Assembly: GCA_002392745.1 (NCBI GenBank)
Contig: DGHR01000017.1
Coordinates: 1-11,178 of the forward strand
Direction of reading: 5' to 3'
Length of the DNA: 11,178 nt
DNA from: Bacteroidales bacterium UBA3843
Lineage (GTDB): Bacteria; Bacteroidota; Bacteroidia; Bacteroidales; Paludibacteraceae
This document shows, piece after piece, positions 5,363-11,178 of this stretch. Under the pieces are notes generated by a model, which had not been told where the DNA came from, ran no database searches, and worked only from the letters and a program-made list of their open reading frames with translations. Position numbers and translations under genes: made by a program. Within the stretch, counting starts at the first letter, position 1, and each line of letters opens with the position of its first letter.

Positions 5363-5794
5363 TTAGTCGTCTATGCGGACAAACTCATAATTGCTGTTGA
5401 ACTCGAGGTCAAGGCCAGAGTTAAGTTCGGCTTTCCACCTGCGGTCATCTTTGCCCCACTCGGTAATGAAGGCGTTGGGGAAATTGGCTTTCACATACTG
5501 ACGTACCAACTCTGGAATGAGGACAGAAGGCACTTCGGTCTGTTTGCAATCCACTTTGGTCAGTTCGCCCGCCTTGTTGAATTTCAAAGAACGACCATCG
5601 TTAAACTTAACATCGTACTCTACGTCCAGCAAGCCTCTGTCCAACGTAACATAAGCGATTTGGGAGACATCAAAATGCGCAGCTACGATGGCTTTTGCCG
5701 GTTCCGGTACTTGGTCGAAAGTGATCACTTGTTCTTTTGCGCAAGCCGTCAGGCTGCAGAGTGCGATAAGCACTACAGAAAAATACTTTTTCAT
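5363..5794 (-). CDS. Exported PepSY-like (DUF2874-type) protein
   Basis: A 143-residue protein with an N-terminal signal (MKKYFSVVLIALCSLTAC) that ends in a lipobox-like LTAC with Cys18; AKE following it could also allow ordinary cleavage. The mature part is two PepSY-like repeats of about 55 residues: the first holds YDVKFNDGRSLKFNKAGELTKVD (60-82), the second WKAELNSGLDLEFNSNYEFVRIDD (120-143). This two-repeat form is common and multi-copy in Bacteroidales and acts in the periplasm; its function is unknown, although PepSY domains are thought to inhibit proteases or bind ligands. The ATG at 5794 gives a clean signal peptide. It follows the Na/Pi cotransporter gene by 114 bases; that gap holds tandem 11-bp repeats, so it is probably separately regulated. 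Confidence 0.85.
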   Translation of the reverse strand: MKKYFSVVLIALCSLTACAKEQVITFDQVPEPAKAIVAAHFDVSQIAYVTLDRGLLDVEYDVKFNDGRSLKFNKAGELTKVDCKQTEVPSVLIPELVRQYVKANFPNAFITEWGKDDRRWKAELNSGLDLEFNSNYEFVRIDD

Positions 5795-5858
5795 AATAGT
5801 TGAATTTAAAAATTATTATTAAATTGCGGTTGTCTCGTAGAGATTGTCCGCATATGTA

Positions 5859-5891
5859 GTGTTAATGCTGTGTTAATCCTGTGTTGGAATA
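5859..5891 (-). promoter_or_regulatory. Tandem 11-bp repeats resembling an OmpR/PhoP-type box
   Basis: Plus-strand units GTGTTAATGCT (5859-5869), GTGTTAATCCT (5870-5880) and a weaker GTGTTGGAATA (5881-5891). Read on the coding strand of the PepSY gene this is TTAACA-N5-TTAACA, the spacing and sequence known for Bacillus PhoP boxes and the 11-bp period typical of OmpR/PhoB-family response regulators. It lies about 65-97 bases upstream of the PepSY start codon. Confidence 0.5.
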
Positions 5892-5908
5892 ACGCGGTTT
5901 ATATTGTT

Positions 5909-7585
5909 TTATTGCAGGTCGCGAATGGTTTTTGCGACATTGATGAGGTGGTCGGCGACACGTTCGGAGTTCTGCGCAAGGGAGATATATTCTGTTCCGG
6001 CTTGGGGTTTGCAGATGCCCAACGCAAGGCGCTGGATATGATTGCGCTCCATCTCGTCGGTCAACTGGTCTATCTCGTCTTCGACTTGGTTTGCCAAGCC
6101 GAGAGCCTCCATGTCCATCTTATGGTACGCCTGCATAGCGGCATCGTAGAGCCTGCCGATGAGTTCGTTCATCTGGTCAATCTCTTTGAGCGCATAGTCG
6201 GAGAAGCGCACCTCCTGCTGGCGAAGGCTGTCTGCATATTCAATGATATTCTTGGCGTAGTCACCGATACGCTCGAGGTCGCTGACTGTGCGAATAGTGG
6301 AGACGAGGTATTGATGGTCAAACCGGTTAAGCTGGTTGTTGGAGAGGAGCAGTGCGTAATGCACCAGTTCGCGGTTGAGATAGTTGAGTTGGGCCTCCGT
6401 CTGCTCGAAGAGTTTGCGTTCGGAGTTATCCAGCGTAGTGACATTATGTATGGAGCGTTGGTAGTTCTCTATTGCCATTTGCGCCATATTCTCCACTTCG
6501 GCTTTGAGCTGACGGATAGCCACTACGGGCGTGCGCAACATCTGCGGGTCGAGGAAATACAGATGCGGTTCGTTGGTGTTCTTCGCCGGTTGGTCTTTGA
6601 TAATACGGCAAGCGAGGTTGACGAGCGCATTGGTGAGCGGCAAAGCCACCAGCATCGTAGTGACATTGAAGACCGTGTGGAACATGGCTAATTGCAGTTG
6701 CGGAGCGGAAGGGAAGAGATGCTCGAAGATCGTTCCGAAGCTCCAGACACCGGCGGTAACAAGGCTGAGCACCAATGCTGCGCAGAGGAACAGAATGACA
6801 CCCAACACATTGAACAGCAGGTGAATCATCGCTGTTCGTTTGGCAGCTACGCCGCTGGTCATACCTGCGATGATTGCCACCACGCACGAACCGATGTTAC
6901 TTCCCATCGTCAGGTAGATACCCTGGTCCAGTGCAATAAGTCCGGTGACGACCATCGTGATAGCGATGGATGTCATGACGGAGGATGACTGGATAATCGC
7001 TGTGATAATCGTTCCCAAGACAACCAAGAGCAGCGGGTTGCGTATCGAAGCGAGGAACAGTTTGACGGAGTCAAGTGCCGCGAACTCATCCATGGCATTC
7101 GCCATCATACTGAGTCCGACGAACAACATACCGAAACCCGTCAGGATACCGCCTGTCTTTTTCCACGAATCATTCTTGGCAAAGAGCATCATAAAGGCTC
7201 CAATACCCGTAAGGGCGGCGAAAAGAACGGTGGTAGAGAGGCTGTTGGAACCGGAGAGACCGAGTGCCACCAGTTGGGCGGTGACGGTAGTTCCGATATT
7301 CGCGCCGTAGATGATGGTGGCGGCTTGCGAGAGGGACATGATACCCACGTTGACAAAACCGATGACCATGACCGTCACAGCGCCGCTACTTTGGATAGCC
7401 GCGGTACCGAGCGTACCGATGCCGACACCGATCAGTTTGTTGTTTCCTGTGTGAGAGAAGAGTTGTTTGAGCCGCCGTGAAGCCGCCGACTCCAAGTTGC
7501 TACTCATCATTGTACAGGCTACGAGGAACACTCCGATACCTGCTATGAGAGTCAAGATAGCTGTTAAAATACTGATAAAATCCAT
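5909..7585 (-). CDS. Na/Pi cotransporter family protein with C-terminal PhoU-like domain
   Basis: A 558-residue inner-membrane protein, usual length for the bacterial PNaS (NptA/YjbB-like) family. It has two inverted transport repeats, each with the QSS signature: GTAAIQSSGAVTVMVIGFVN (60-79) and ITAIIQSSSVMTSIAITMV (193-212). Membrane helices fill residues 1-330. From about 345 to 555 is a helical PhoU-like domain with two metal-binding-type motifs, DLERIGDYAKNI (436-447) and NSERVADHLINVAK (539-552). Such proteins move phosphate with Na+, with many bacterial members acting in export or regulation; the fused PhoU-like part is presumed to sense or gate. The first repeat has QSSG rather than QSSS. 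The start at 7585 opens directly into the first helix. I see no convincing -33/-7 promoter in the short upstream gap. Confidence 0.93.
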   Translation of the reverse strand: MDFISILTAILTLIAGIGVFLVACTMMSSNLESAASRRLKQLFSHTGNNKLIGVGIGTLGTAAIQSSGAVTVMVIGFVNVGIMSLSQAATIIYGANIGTTVTAQLVALGLSGSNSLSTTVLFAALTGIGAFMMLFAKNDSWKKTGGILTGFGMLFVGLSMMANAMDEFAALDSVKLFLASIRNPLLLVVLGTIITAIIQSSSVMTSIAITMVVTGLIALDQGIYLTMGSNIGSCVVAIIAGMTSGVAAKRTAMIHLLFNVLGVILFLCAALVLSLVTAGVWSFGTIFEHLFPSAPQLQLAMFHTVFNVTTMLVALPLTNALVNLACRIIKDQPAKNTNEPHLYFLDPQMLRTPVVAIRQLKAEVENMAQMAIENYQRSIHNVTTLDNSERKLFEQTEAQLNYLNRELVHYALLLSNNQLNRFDHQYLVSTIRTVSDLERIGDYAKNIIEYADSLRQQEVRFSDYALKEIDQMNELIGRLYDAAMQAYHKMDMEALGLANQVEDEIDQLTDEMERNHIQRLALGICKPQAGTEYISLAQNSERVADHLINVAKTIRDLQ

Positions 7586-7644
7586 ATTATTACCTGTTTT
7601 TTGTTATTTCCACGTCTTTCTGCTTTCGACTTTTGACTTCCAAC

Positions 7645-7683
7645 TAATAAAAAACGGTACAAACTCATATGAGTTCATACCGT
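7645..7683 (-). terminator. Intrinsic terminator of the small membrane-protein gene
   Basis: A 30-base near-palindrome (7654-7683) starts 5 bases after the stop codon. In minus-strand RNA the stem is ACGGUAUGAACUC against GAGUUUGUACCGU with an AUAU loop, all 13 positions paired with two G-U pairs, followed by UUUUUU. On the plus strand the same two positions are C/A mismatches, so it works for minus-strand transcripts. Confidence 0.85.
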
Positions 7684-7688
7684 ATAAT

Positions 7689-8006
7689 TTATGTCCGGGC
7701 ATAGTTATAGCCTACAAATGCTTTTCGCGGGGCATAACGCCGCACTAAACCTAATTTCTGCTTGTCGGATATATAGGGAGCGGATAACTGATAATCAGTT
7801 AGCAATGACATATAGTTTCGTTCTTCTCCTTTAGAGATGATAACCGGAGTGAGGTTGGGTGTCAATCCTTCGTCCCATTCGTAGTCCTCAGTCTCCAACT
7901 CCATAGTGTTCTCGATACGTAAATCCTCTGTGATGCGTCGGTTATCGTTGTATTCGTCCATCACCAATGCGACAACAAACAAACTCATCAAAACGACAAG
8001 CACCAT
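7689..8006 (-). CDS. Small membrane-anchored protein of unknown function
   Basis: A 105-residue protein if started at the ATG at 8006. The frame extends to 8051, but that part overlaps the -7 box TACCTTTG, and the predicted transcription start is near 8035. Residues 1-16 (MVLVVLMSLFVVALVM) form one N-terminal membrane helix or uncleaved signal, followed by an acidic, polar domain (EYNDNRRITEDLRIENTMELETEDYEWDEG) and a basic end with RRYAPRKAFVGYNYART. I do not recognise a family. It has its own promoter and a strong terminator, so it is a single-gene unit of about 350 bases, placed between the Na/Pi cotransporter and the acyltransferase operon. A GTG at 8036 would lengthen it by ten residues but would be almost leaderless. 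Confidence 0.65.
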   Translation of the reverse strand: MVLVVLMSLFVVALVMDEYNDNRRITEDLRIENTMELETEDYEWDEGLTPNLTPVIISKGEERNYMSLLTDYQLSAPYISDKQKLGLVRRYAPRKAFVGYNYART

Positions 8007-8040
8007 CGGAGCATATTTACGAATTATCAAAAACACGATG

Positions 8041-8071
8041 CAAAGGTACAAAAAAAATTGCAGATATGCAA
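8041..8071 (-). promoter_or_regulatory. Promoter of the small membrane-protein gene
   Basis: Minus-strand TACCTTTG (complement of 8041-8048) with TTG (complement of 8069-8071) 23 bases upstream; spacer ends in a run of eight T and G. It decides the start codon of the downstream gene. Confidence 0.75.
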
Positions 8072-8092
8072 GTAAATAATGCGGAATTTCAG

Positions 8093-8120
8093 AAAAAGTA
8101 GAGTAAACTCTACGTTTTTT
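8093..8120. terminator. Terminator of the hydrolase/CMD-cupin/acyltransferase operon
   Basis: Perfect inverted arms GTAGAGT (8098-8104) and ACTCTAC (8107-8113). On the minus strand they are followed by TTTTT (complement of 8093-8097), on the plus strand by G and TTTTTT (8115-8120), so it can work both ways. A second small hairpin, ATAGCA-GG-TGCTAT (8129-8142), lies between it and the acyltransferase stop. Confidence 0.75.
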
Positions 8121-8186
8121 AGAAATGGATAGCAGGTGCTATGCTTGCATAAGACGGATGATGATGTGTACCAGACTCTTAGGGAT

Positions 8187-8723
8187 TTACTCCTTCGGCG
8201 GAATGGTCTTGATGATTTTGGCAGGATTGCCGCCCACGATGGTGTTGGCGGGCACATCTTTGGTCACCACAGCCGCAGCGGCAACTACGGCGTTCTCGCC
8301 AACCGTCACCCCCGGCAGGATAGTAGCCCCGGCACCCACCCATGCGTTCTTGCAGACACGCACAGGTTTGCAGATGAGTATCTGGCGGTCGTAGAGGTCG
8401 TGGTTATTACTGATGAGTTGCACGTTCGCCGCAATCATCGCGCCGTCTTCGATAGTGATGCCGCCGCGCGACATCATCAGACAGTCCGGCATGATCATCA
8501 CGCCCTTGCCGATATGCACCATGTCGAAACATACACCCTTCAAGGGCGGCTGAACGATGGCTCCTTCGCCGAGGTTTTCGCCGAAAAGGGCTTTCGTTGC
8601 CTCAATATTCTCCGGCGTAAAAGGTATGGTTTGGTTGAAGGCAAACAGTTTGCGGCCCTGCTCAATATACATGGTCTGCGCTTCGGGTGTCGTCACCCGC
8701 GGATCTACACGAAACTCTTCCAT
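8187..8723 (-). CDS. Hexapeptide-repeat (left-handed beta-helix) O-acetyltransferase
   Basis: A 178-residue protein of the maltose/galactoside O-acetyltransferase-like group. The N-terminal part (1-65) carries the short helical cap usual in this group; from about 66 on come hexapeptide repeats, for example ITIEDGAMIAAN and WVGAGATILPGVTVGENAVVAAAAVVTKDV, ending in the coenzyme A-side signature VGGNPAKIIKTI (163-174). His108 in ISNNHDLYDR is the likely catalytic base; the usual GH at this place is NNH. Members form trimers and transfer acetyl from acetyl-CoA to a sugar or similar hydroxyl in the cytoplasm. It lacks a signal peptide, unlike the two genes before it. The ATG is one base after the CMD-cupin stop, so the two are translationally linked, and a terminator follows. 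The substrate cannot be told. Confidence 0.88.
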   Translation of the reverse strand: MEEFRVDPRVTTPEAQTMYIEQGRKLFAFNQTIPFTPENIEATKALFGENLGEGAIVQPPLKGVCFDMVHIGKGVMIMPDCLMMSRGGITIEDGAMIAANVQLISNNHDLYDRQILICKPVRVCKNAWVGAGATILPGVTVGENAVVAAAAVVTKDVPANTIVGGNPAKIIKTIPPKE

Positions 8724-8724
8724 T

Positions 8725-9798
8725 TTATTTTACTTTGTTATATTGATCATCATTGACAGGTTCGAGCCATTCATTGGAGGCTCCGGGTTGCTCTTGCGTG
8801 TGGACAGCCAGATGCTGCATCCAACTGTCCGCGGCAGCTCCATGCCAGTGTTTGACACCTTCGGAAATGGCAATCACGGTGCCGGGAGTAAGCGGAACTG
8901 CGGGTTTGTTCCACTCCTGATACCAACCCTTGCCGCTCACGCAAATCAGCACCTGCACTGCGCCGTGGTGGATATGCCAGTTATTGCGGCAACGGGGCTC
9001 GAAGGTCACGTTCGCCACACCGCCAAAATACGGCTGCAAGAAACTCTGCCCTACGAAATACTGCGCATAAGCGGAGTTGGGCGAGCCAACTGACCACTTC
9101 GTTTCTAACAGTCCGGCGAGTCTGCCGGCTTCGTCCAAGAGACCGTTGGCAGCGAGGGCAACGACGATGCCTTGCAACTGCTCCTCCGTCACGCCCATGT
9201 TACGCGCACCGGCGATGTGGGCTTTGAGTTGCGGTTCCACGCCCTGCAAGCCGCTCAGCGCAGAAACGGTGACCAACTCACGGTCGGCGTACGTCAGATT
9301 ATCGCGGGCGAAGATGTCTCCGAAGAGGTGCGCCTTGAGGTAGTAATCCGTTGCCGGCGCAAAGGCATAGTCAAACGGTTTACCCGTCAGTTGCGTCTGT
9401 ACGCGAGTACCTTCTTTGAGTGCATCAAAGTCATTGGAAAGCGGGCTTGCGTCCTCGCCCATAATAACTTTAACTCCTTTTGCCTGACGGTCACCGATGA
9501 CGCGCTGCAAAGTGCCTAAGGCATTGAGGCTGCGCGGAAAACCCGTGTAGGCGTAGAGTTGCGAGAGAGCTTCTTTGATTTGGCTGACCGTCAGGTCCGC
9601 CTCTAATCCGTTATGAATGGCTGACTCAAGAGCCACGAGGTCACCTTTGGCTTCATTGCAAGCGATGGCAGACATACACGCCGCCTGCTCGGTTGTGAAA
9701 GAAAGTTGGTTCATATCTTTGTTTTCCTGCGTTTGTTTGGGGCTGCAGCCTATGAGCAGCACTGCCGCCGCCAAGCATATGAATGGAATCGTTTTCAT
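8725..9798 (-). CDS. Lipoprotein with two carboxymuconolactone decarboxylase domains fused to a cupin
   Basis: A 357-residue protein. The signal peptide ends in LIGC (Cys18), followed by SPKQ with no acidic surface-export cluster, so it is probably anchored facing the periplasm. Residues about 30-110 are a first CMD-like helical domain (LSFTTEQAACMSAIACNEAKGDL). About 150-235 is a second, clearer one (ADRELVTVSALSGLQGVEPQLKAHI, then MGVTEEQLQGIVVALA). About 245-350 is a cupin with likely metal ligands H275, H277 and H278 (NNWHIHHGAVQVLI, Gln282 replacing the usual Glu) and H317/H319 (GVKHWHG). The CXXC pair of AhpD peroxidase partners is absent, so a thiol-reductase role is unlikely. CMD-cupin fusions occur widely beside flavin reductases and hydrolases; the reaction is unknown. 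It starts 9 bases after the hydrolase stop. Confidence 0.88.
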   Translation of the reverse strand: MKTIPFICLAAAVLLIGCSPKQTQENKDMNQLSFTTEQAACMSAIACNEAKGDLVALESAIHNGLEADLTVSQIKEALSQLYAYTGFPRSLNALGTLQRVIGDRQAKGVKVIMGEDASPLSNDFDALKEGTRVQTQLTGKPFDYAFAPATDYYLKAHLFGDIFARDNLTYADRELVTVSALSGLQGVEPQLKAHIAGARNMGVTEEQLQGIVVALAANGLLDEAGRLAGLLETKWSVGSPNSAYAQYFVGQSFLQPYFGGVANVTFEPRCRNNWHIHHGAVQVLICVSGKGWYQEWNKPAVPLTPGTVIAISEGVKHWHGAAADSWMQHLAVHTQEQPGASNEWLEPVNDDQYNKVK

Positions 9799-9807
9799 TG
9801 AGACAGA

Positions 9808-10935
9808 TTATTTCAGATACTTGGTAAAGAACGCGGCTAACTTGTCCCACGGAATAAGGTTCTTGGGTTCGCCGGTTCCAGCAGGGCCTGTGAAACCGCC
9901 GTCATAGAGGTCGCAATGCGAGGCACCGGGGATGATGAGCAACTCTTTGTTCTCTGGGCAGGGATTAGGAGCCACGACGCTCTTGTACCCCTCCGCCTTA
10001 CCGTCCACCATGTAGTGGTACGCAGCCTCGCCGAAATAACGGCTGTGGGCTTTCTCGCCGTGCATAACGAGCACCGCCGAACGGATCTCATTAATGTAAT
10101 ACAGGAAGCGGCTATTGGCGTACGCCTGCGTGCCGATGACACGCCAGCCGTCGTTGGAGTTGCCGGAACGGACGTGGTAAGCGCGGGCGGTCTTGTAGTA
10201 ATCGTGGTAGTCCTTGACGAACTGCGGTGCATCGTCCGGCAGCGGGTCAACAACACCGCCTGCCATCGCCGCCGGGTCTTTCAGACGCTGTGCCGCGAGT
10301 GCTGCACGCGCTTCGTGACGCGCCTCTTCGGAGTCGGCGGAATCGAAATAACCATTACCGCTGACGCGGGTCATGTCGTACATCGTGGAAACCACCGTCG
10401 CCTTGATACGCGGGTCGGCAGCCGCGGCGTTAAGGGCTATACCACCCCAACCGCAAATACCGATGATACCGATATGCTCGGCGTCCACTTCGGGCAACTT
10501 GCTCAGGTAGTCCACCGCCGCCATGAAATCTTCGGTGTTGATGTCCGGCGAAGCCGTTCTACGGGGTTCACCGCTGCTCTCGCCCGTGAAGGAGGGGTCG
10601 AACGCCAGAGCGATAAATCCGCGCTCCGCCATCTTCATGGCATACAGGCCGGACGACTGCTCTTTGGTGGCACCGAAAGGACCGGAGACGGCGATAGCCG
10701 GAAGACCGCTACGCTGACAGACCGTTTCACTGACAGACTTCGGCGCGTATAAATCCGCAACAAGCGTGATGCCGTATTGGTTTTGGAAACTCACTTTCTG
10801 ATGAGAGACTTTCTCACTTAACGGGAAAACTTTGTCCCACGAATCATTTGCACATTTAGTCATTTTATCATTCGGTTTTCCGCAGGCGGCAAAGAGTACA
10901 GCCGCTACTGCAAGGGTGAATATTATTTTTCTCAT
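9808..10935 (-). CDS. Lipoprotein alpha/beta hydrolase with Cys nucleophile (dienelactone-hydrolase-like)
   Basis: A 375-residue protein with a lipoprotein signal ending LFAAC (Cys18), then GKPND. The alpha/beta-hydrolase fold is visible: oxyanion-loop region VSGPFGATKEQSS (83-95), the helix and strand ERGFIALAFDPSFTGESSGEPR (104-125), the nucleophile elbow GIIGICGWGGIALNAAA (156-172) and the catalytic-His segment IIPGASHCDLYD (335-344) with H340. The elbow has Cys161 where most esterases have Ser, as in dienelactone hydrolases, whose Cys nucleophile suits lactone or activated substrates. The third triad residue is uncertain; Asp/Glu near 290-305 (HGEKAHSRYFGE) is a candidate. ATGA overlap with the preceding reductase gene shows translational coupling. 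A periplasmic hydrolase for a lactone-like or ester substrate is the best guess. Confidence 0.87.
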   Translation of the reverse strand: MRKIIFTLAVAAVLFAACGKPNDKMTKCANDSWDKVFPLSEKVSHQKVSFQNQYGITLVADLYAPKSVSETVCQRSGLPAIAVSGPFGATKEQSSGLYAMKMAERGFIALAFDPSFTGESSGEPRRTASPDINTEDFMAAVDYLSKLPEVDAEHIGIIGICGWGGIALNAAAADPRIKATVVSTMYDMTRVSGNGYFDSADSEEARHEARAALAAQRLKDPAAMAGGVVDPLPDDAPQFVKDYHDYYKTARAYHVRSGNSNDGWRVIGTQAYANSRFLYYINEIRSAVLVMHGEKAHSRYFGEAAYHYMVDGKAEGYKSVVAPNPCPENKELLIIPGASHCDLYDGGFTGPAGTGEPKNLIPWDKLAAFFTKYLK

Positions 10936-11178
10936 ACGTTCTTGCCCATTTCGTATGCTTCTTGCAGTTTGGCATGGCCGGAGATCTCACGCGGGTCGTT
11001 CACTCCGCCGCAGAACAGATGGCCTTTGAGGGCGCATTTCTCGTAGCAGTCAATCCAGCCCTGCAGACCGCTCTCGGCGCGTTCCGGCACAAACGGTTCG
11101 TCCTCTGCAGCCGTGGTCAGGAGGTAGATGTCGCGGAACCGGTAATCCTTTGGATACATGGCGTTCATGCGGTCGATG
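10932..11178 (-). CDS. NAD(P)H-dependent FMN reductase / flavodoxin-family protein, C-terminal part
   Basis: Partial gene entering from the right edge; about 82 residues are visible, ending EAYEMGKNV at TGA 10932-10934. The segment DRMNAMYPKDYRFRDIYLLTTAAEDE is the helix and strand after the second FMN loop in NADPH-dependent FMN reductase-type proteins. ESGLQGWIDCYEKCALKGHLFCGGVNDPREI is a C-terminal region typical of one Bacteroidetes subfamily. Such enzymes reduce FMN or quinone-like compounds with NAD(P)H in the cytoplasm. Its stop overlaps the hydrolase start by four bases (ATGA), making it the upstream partner in the operon. The truncation is the window edge, not the gene. It is not the missing half of the stump at 5130-5276, because the operon is intact here and the subfamily looks different. 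Confidence 0.8.
   Translation of the reverse strand, partial: IDRMNAMYPKDYRFRDIYLLTTAAEDEPFVPERAESGLQGWIDCYEKCALKGHLFCGGVNDPREISGHAKLQEAYEMGKNV

Noticed and set aside
5870..6691. Open 273-codon frame on the plus strand
   Set aside because: Antisense to the PhoU-like part of the Na/Pi cotransporter; no family features of its own.
8136..8756. Open 206-codon frame on the plus strand
   Set aside because: Antisense to the hexapeptide acetyltransferase, whose repeats explain the sequence.
9916..10752. Open 278-codon frame on the plus strand
   Set aside because: It lies fully inside and antisense to the alpha/beta hydrolase, whose motifs are clear; its composition (rich in Arg, Val and His) is that of a shadow frame.
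1..11178. CRISPR array, tRNA, rRNA, transposase, integrase or attachment sites
   Set aside because: None seen on either strand; no regular repeat-spacer pattern or cloverleaf was found by reading.

Overview
The window looks like chromosomal DNA from a member of the Bacteroidales (Bacteroidota), perhaps Prevotella-like. Three things support this. The encoded families are typical of the group: an NqrF tail, a Na/Pi cotransporter with a fused PhoU-like domain, a PepSY-like small exported protein, Bacteroidetes-style AraC and HxlR regulators, and many lipoproteins. Strong Shine-Dalgarno sequences are absent. Genes are preceded by the Bacteroidetes sigma-factor promoter type (-33 TTG, -7 TAnnTTTG). 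Rank below order is a guess.

Layout. 1-387: the end of nqrF and its terminator. 579-2400: a redox/stress-type cluster with a flavodoxin-like lipoprotein (-), an HxlR regulator (-) and, divergently, a cupin protein (+); inverted repeats lie at the promoters. 2432-3313: a SplB-like radical SAM protein that may be cotranscribed with the cupin. 3475-4280: a minus-strand transcription unit with a strong promoter, an unrecognised 132-aa protein, a probable decayed fragment of a Na+/Ca2+-exchanger-type gene, a 27-aa single-helix membrane protein and a terminator. 4319-5330: an AraC regulator broken by a -1 frameshift, preceded by a 48-residue stump of an NADPH-dependent FMN reductase that still has a good promoter. 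5363-7585: a PepSY-like protein and a Na/Pi cotransporter. 7654-8071: a small membrane protein with its own promoter and terminator. 8093-11178: a tightly packed minus-strand operon, in transcription order an NAD(P)H/FMN reductase tail, an exported alpha/beta hydrolase with a Cys nucleophile, an exported double carboxymuconolactone-decarboxylase/cupin fusion and a hexapeptide acyltransferase, closed by a terminator.

How they may work together. The clusters share a theme: flavin reductases or flavodoxins, cupins, CMD domains and thiol-type regulators, with several enzymes anchored as lipoproteins outside the cytoplasm. This suggests handling of quinone-like or reactive electrophilic small molecules in the periplasm, but that is inference. 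The AraC/FMN-reductase remnant suggests a related system that is decaying.

The clearest non-coding signal is a promoter architecture seen seven times. The -33 to -7 distance is identical in all copies, the -33 TTG is present in six, and some share spacer and initial transcribed sequence. One copy has no gene behind it and points antisense into the end of the radical SAM gene. I saw no CRISPR array, tRNA, rRNA or intact insertion sequence.
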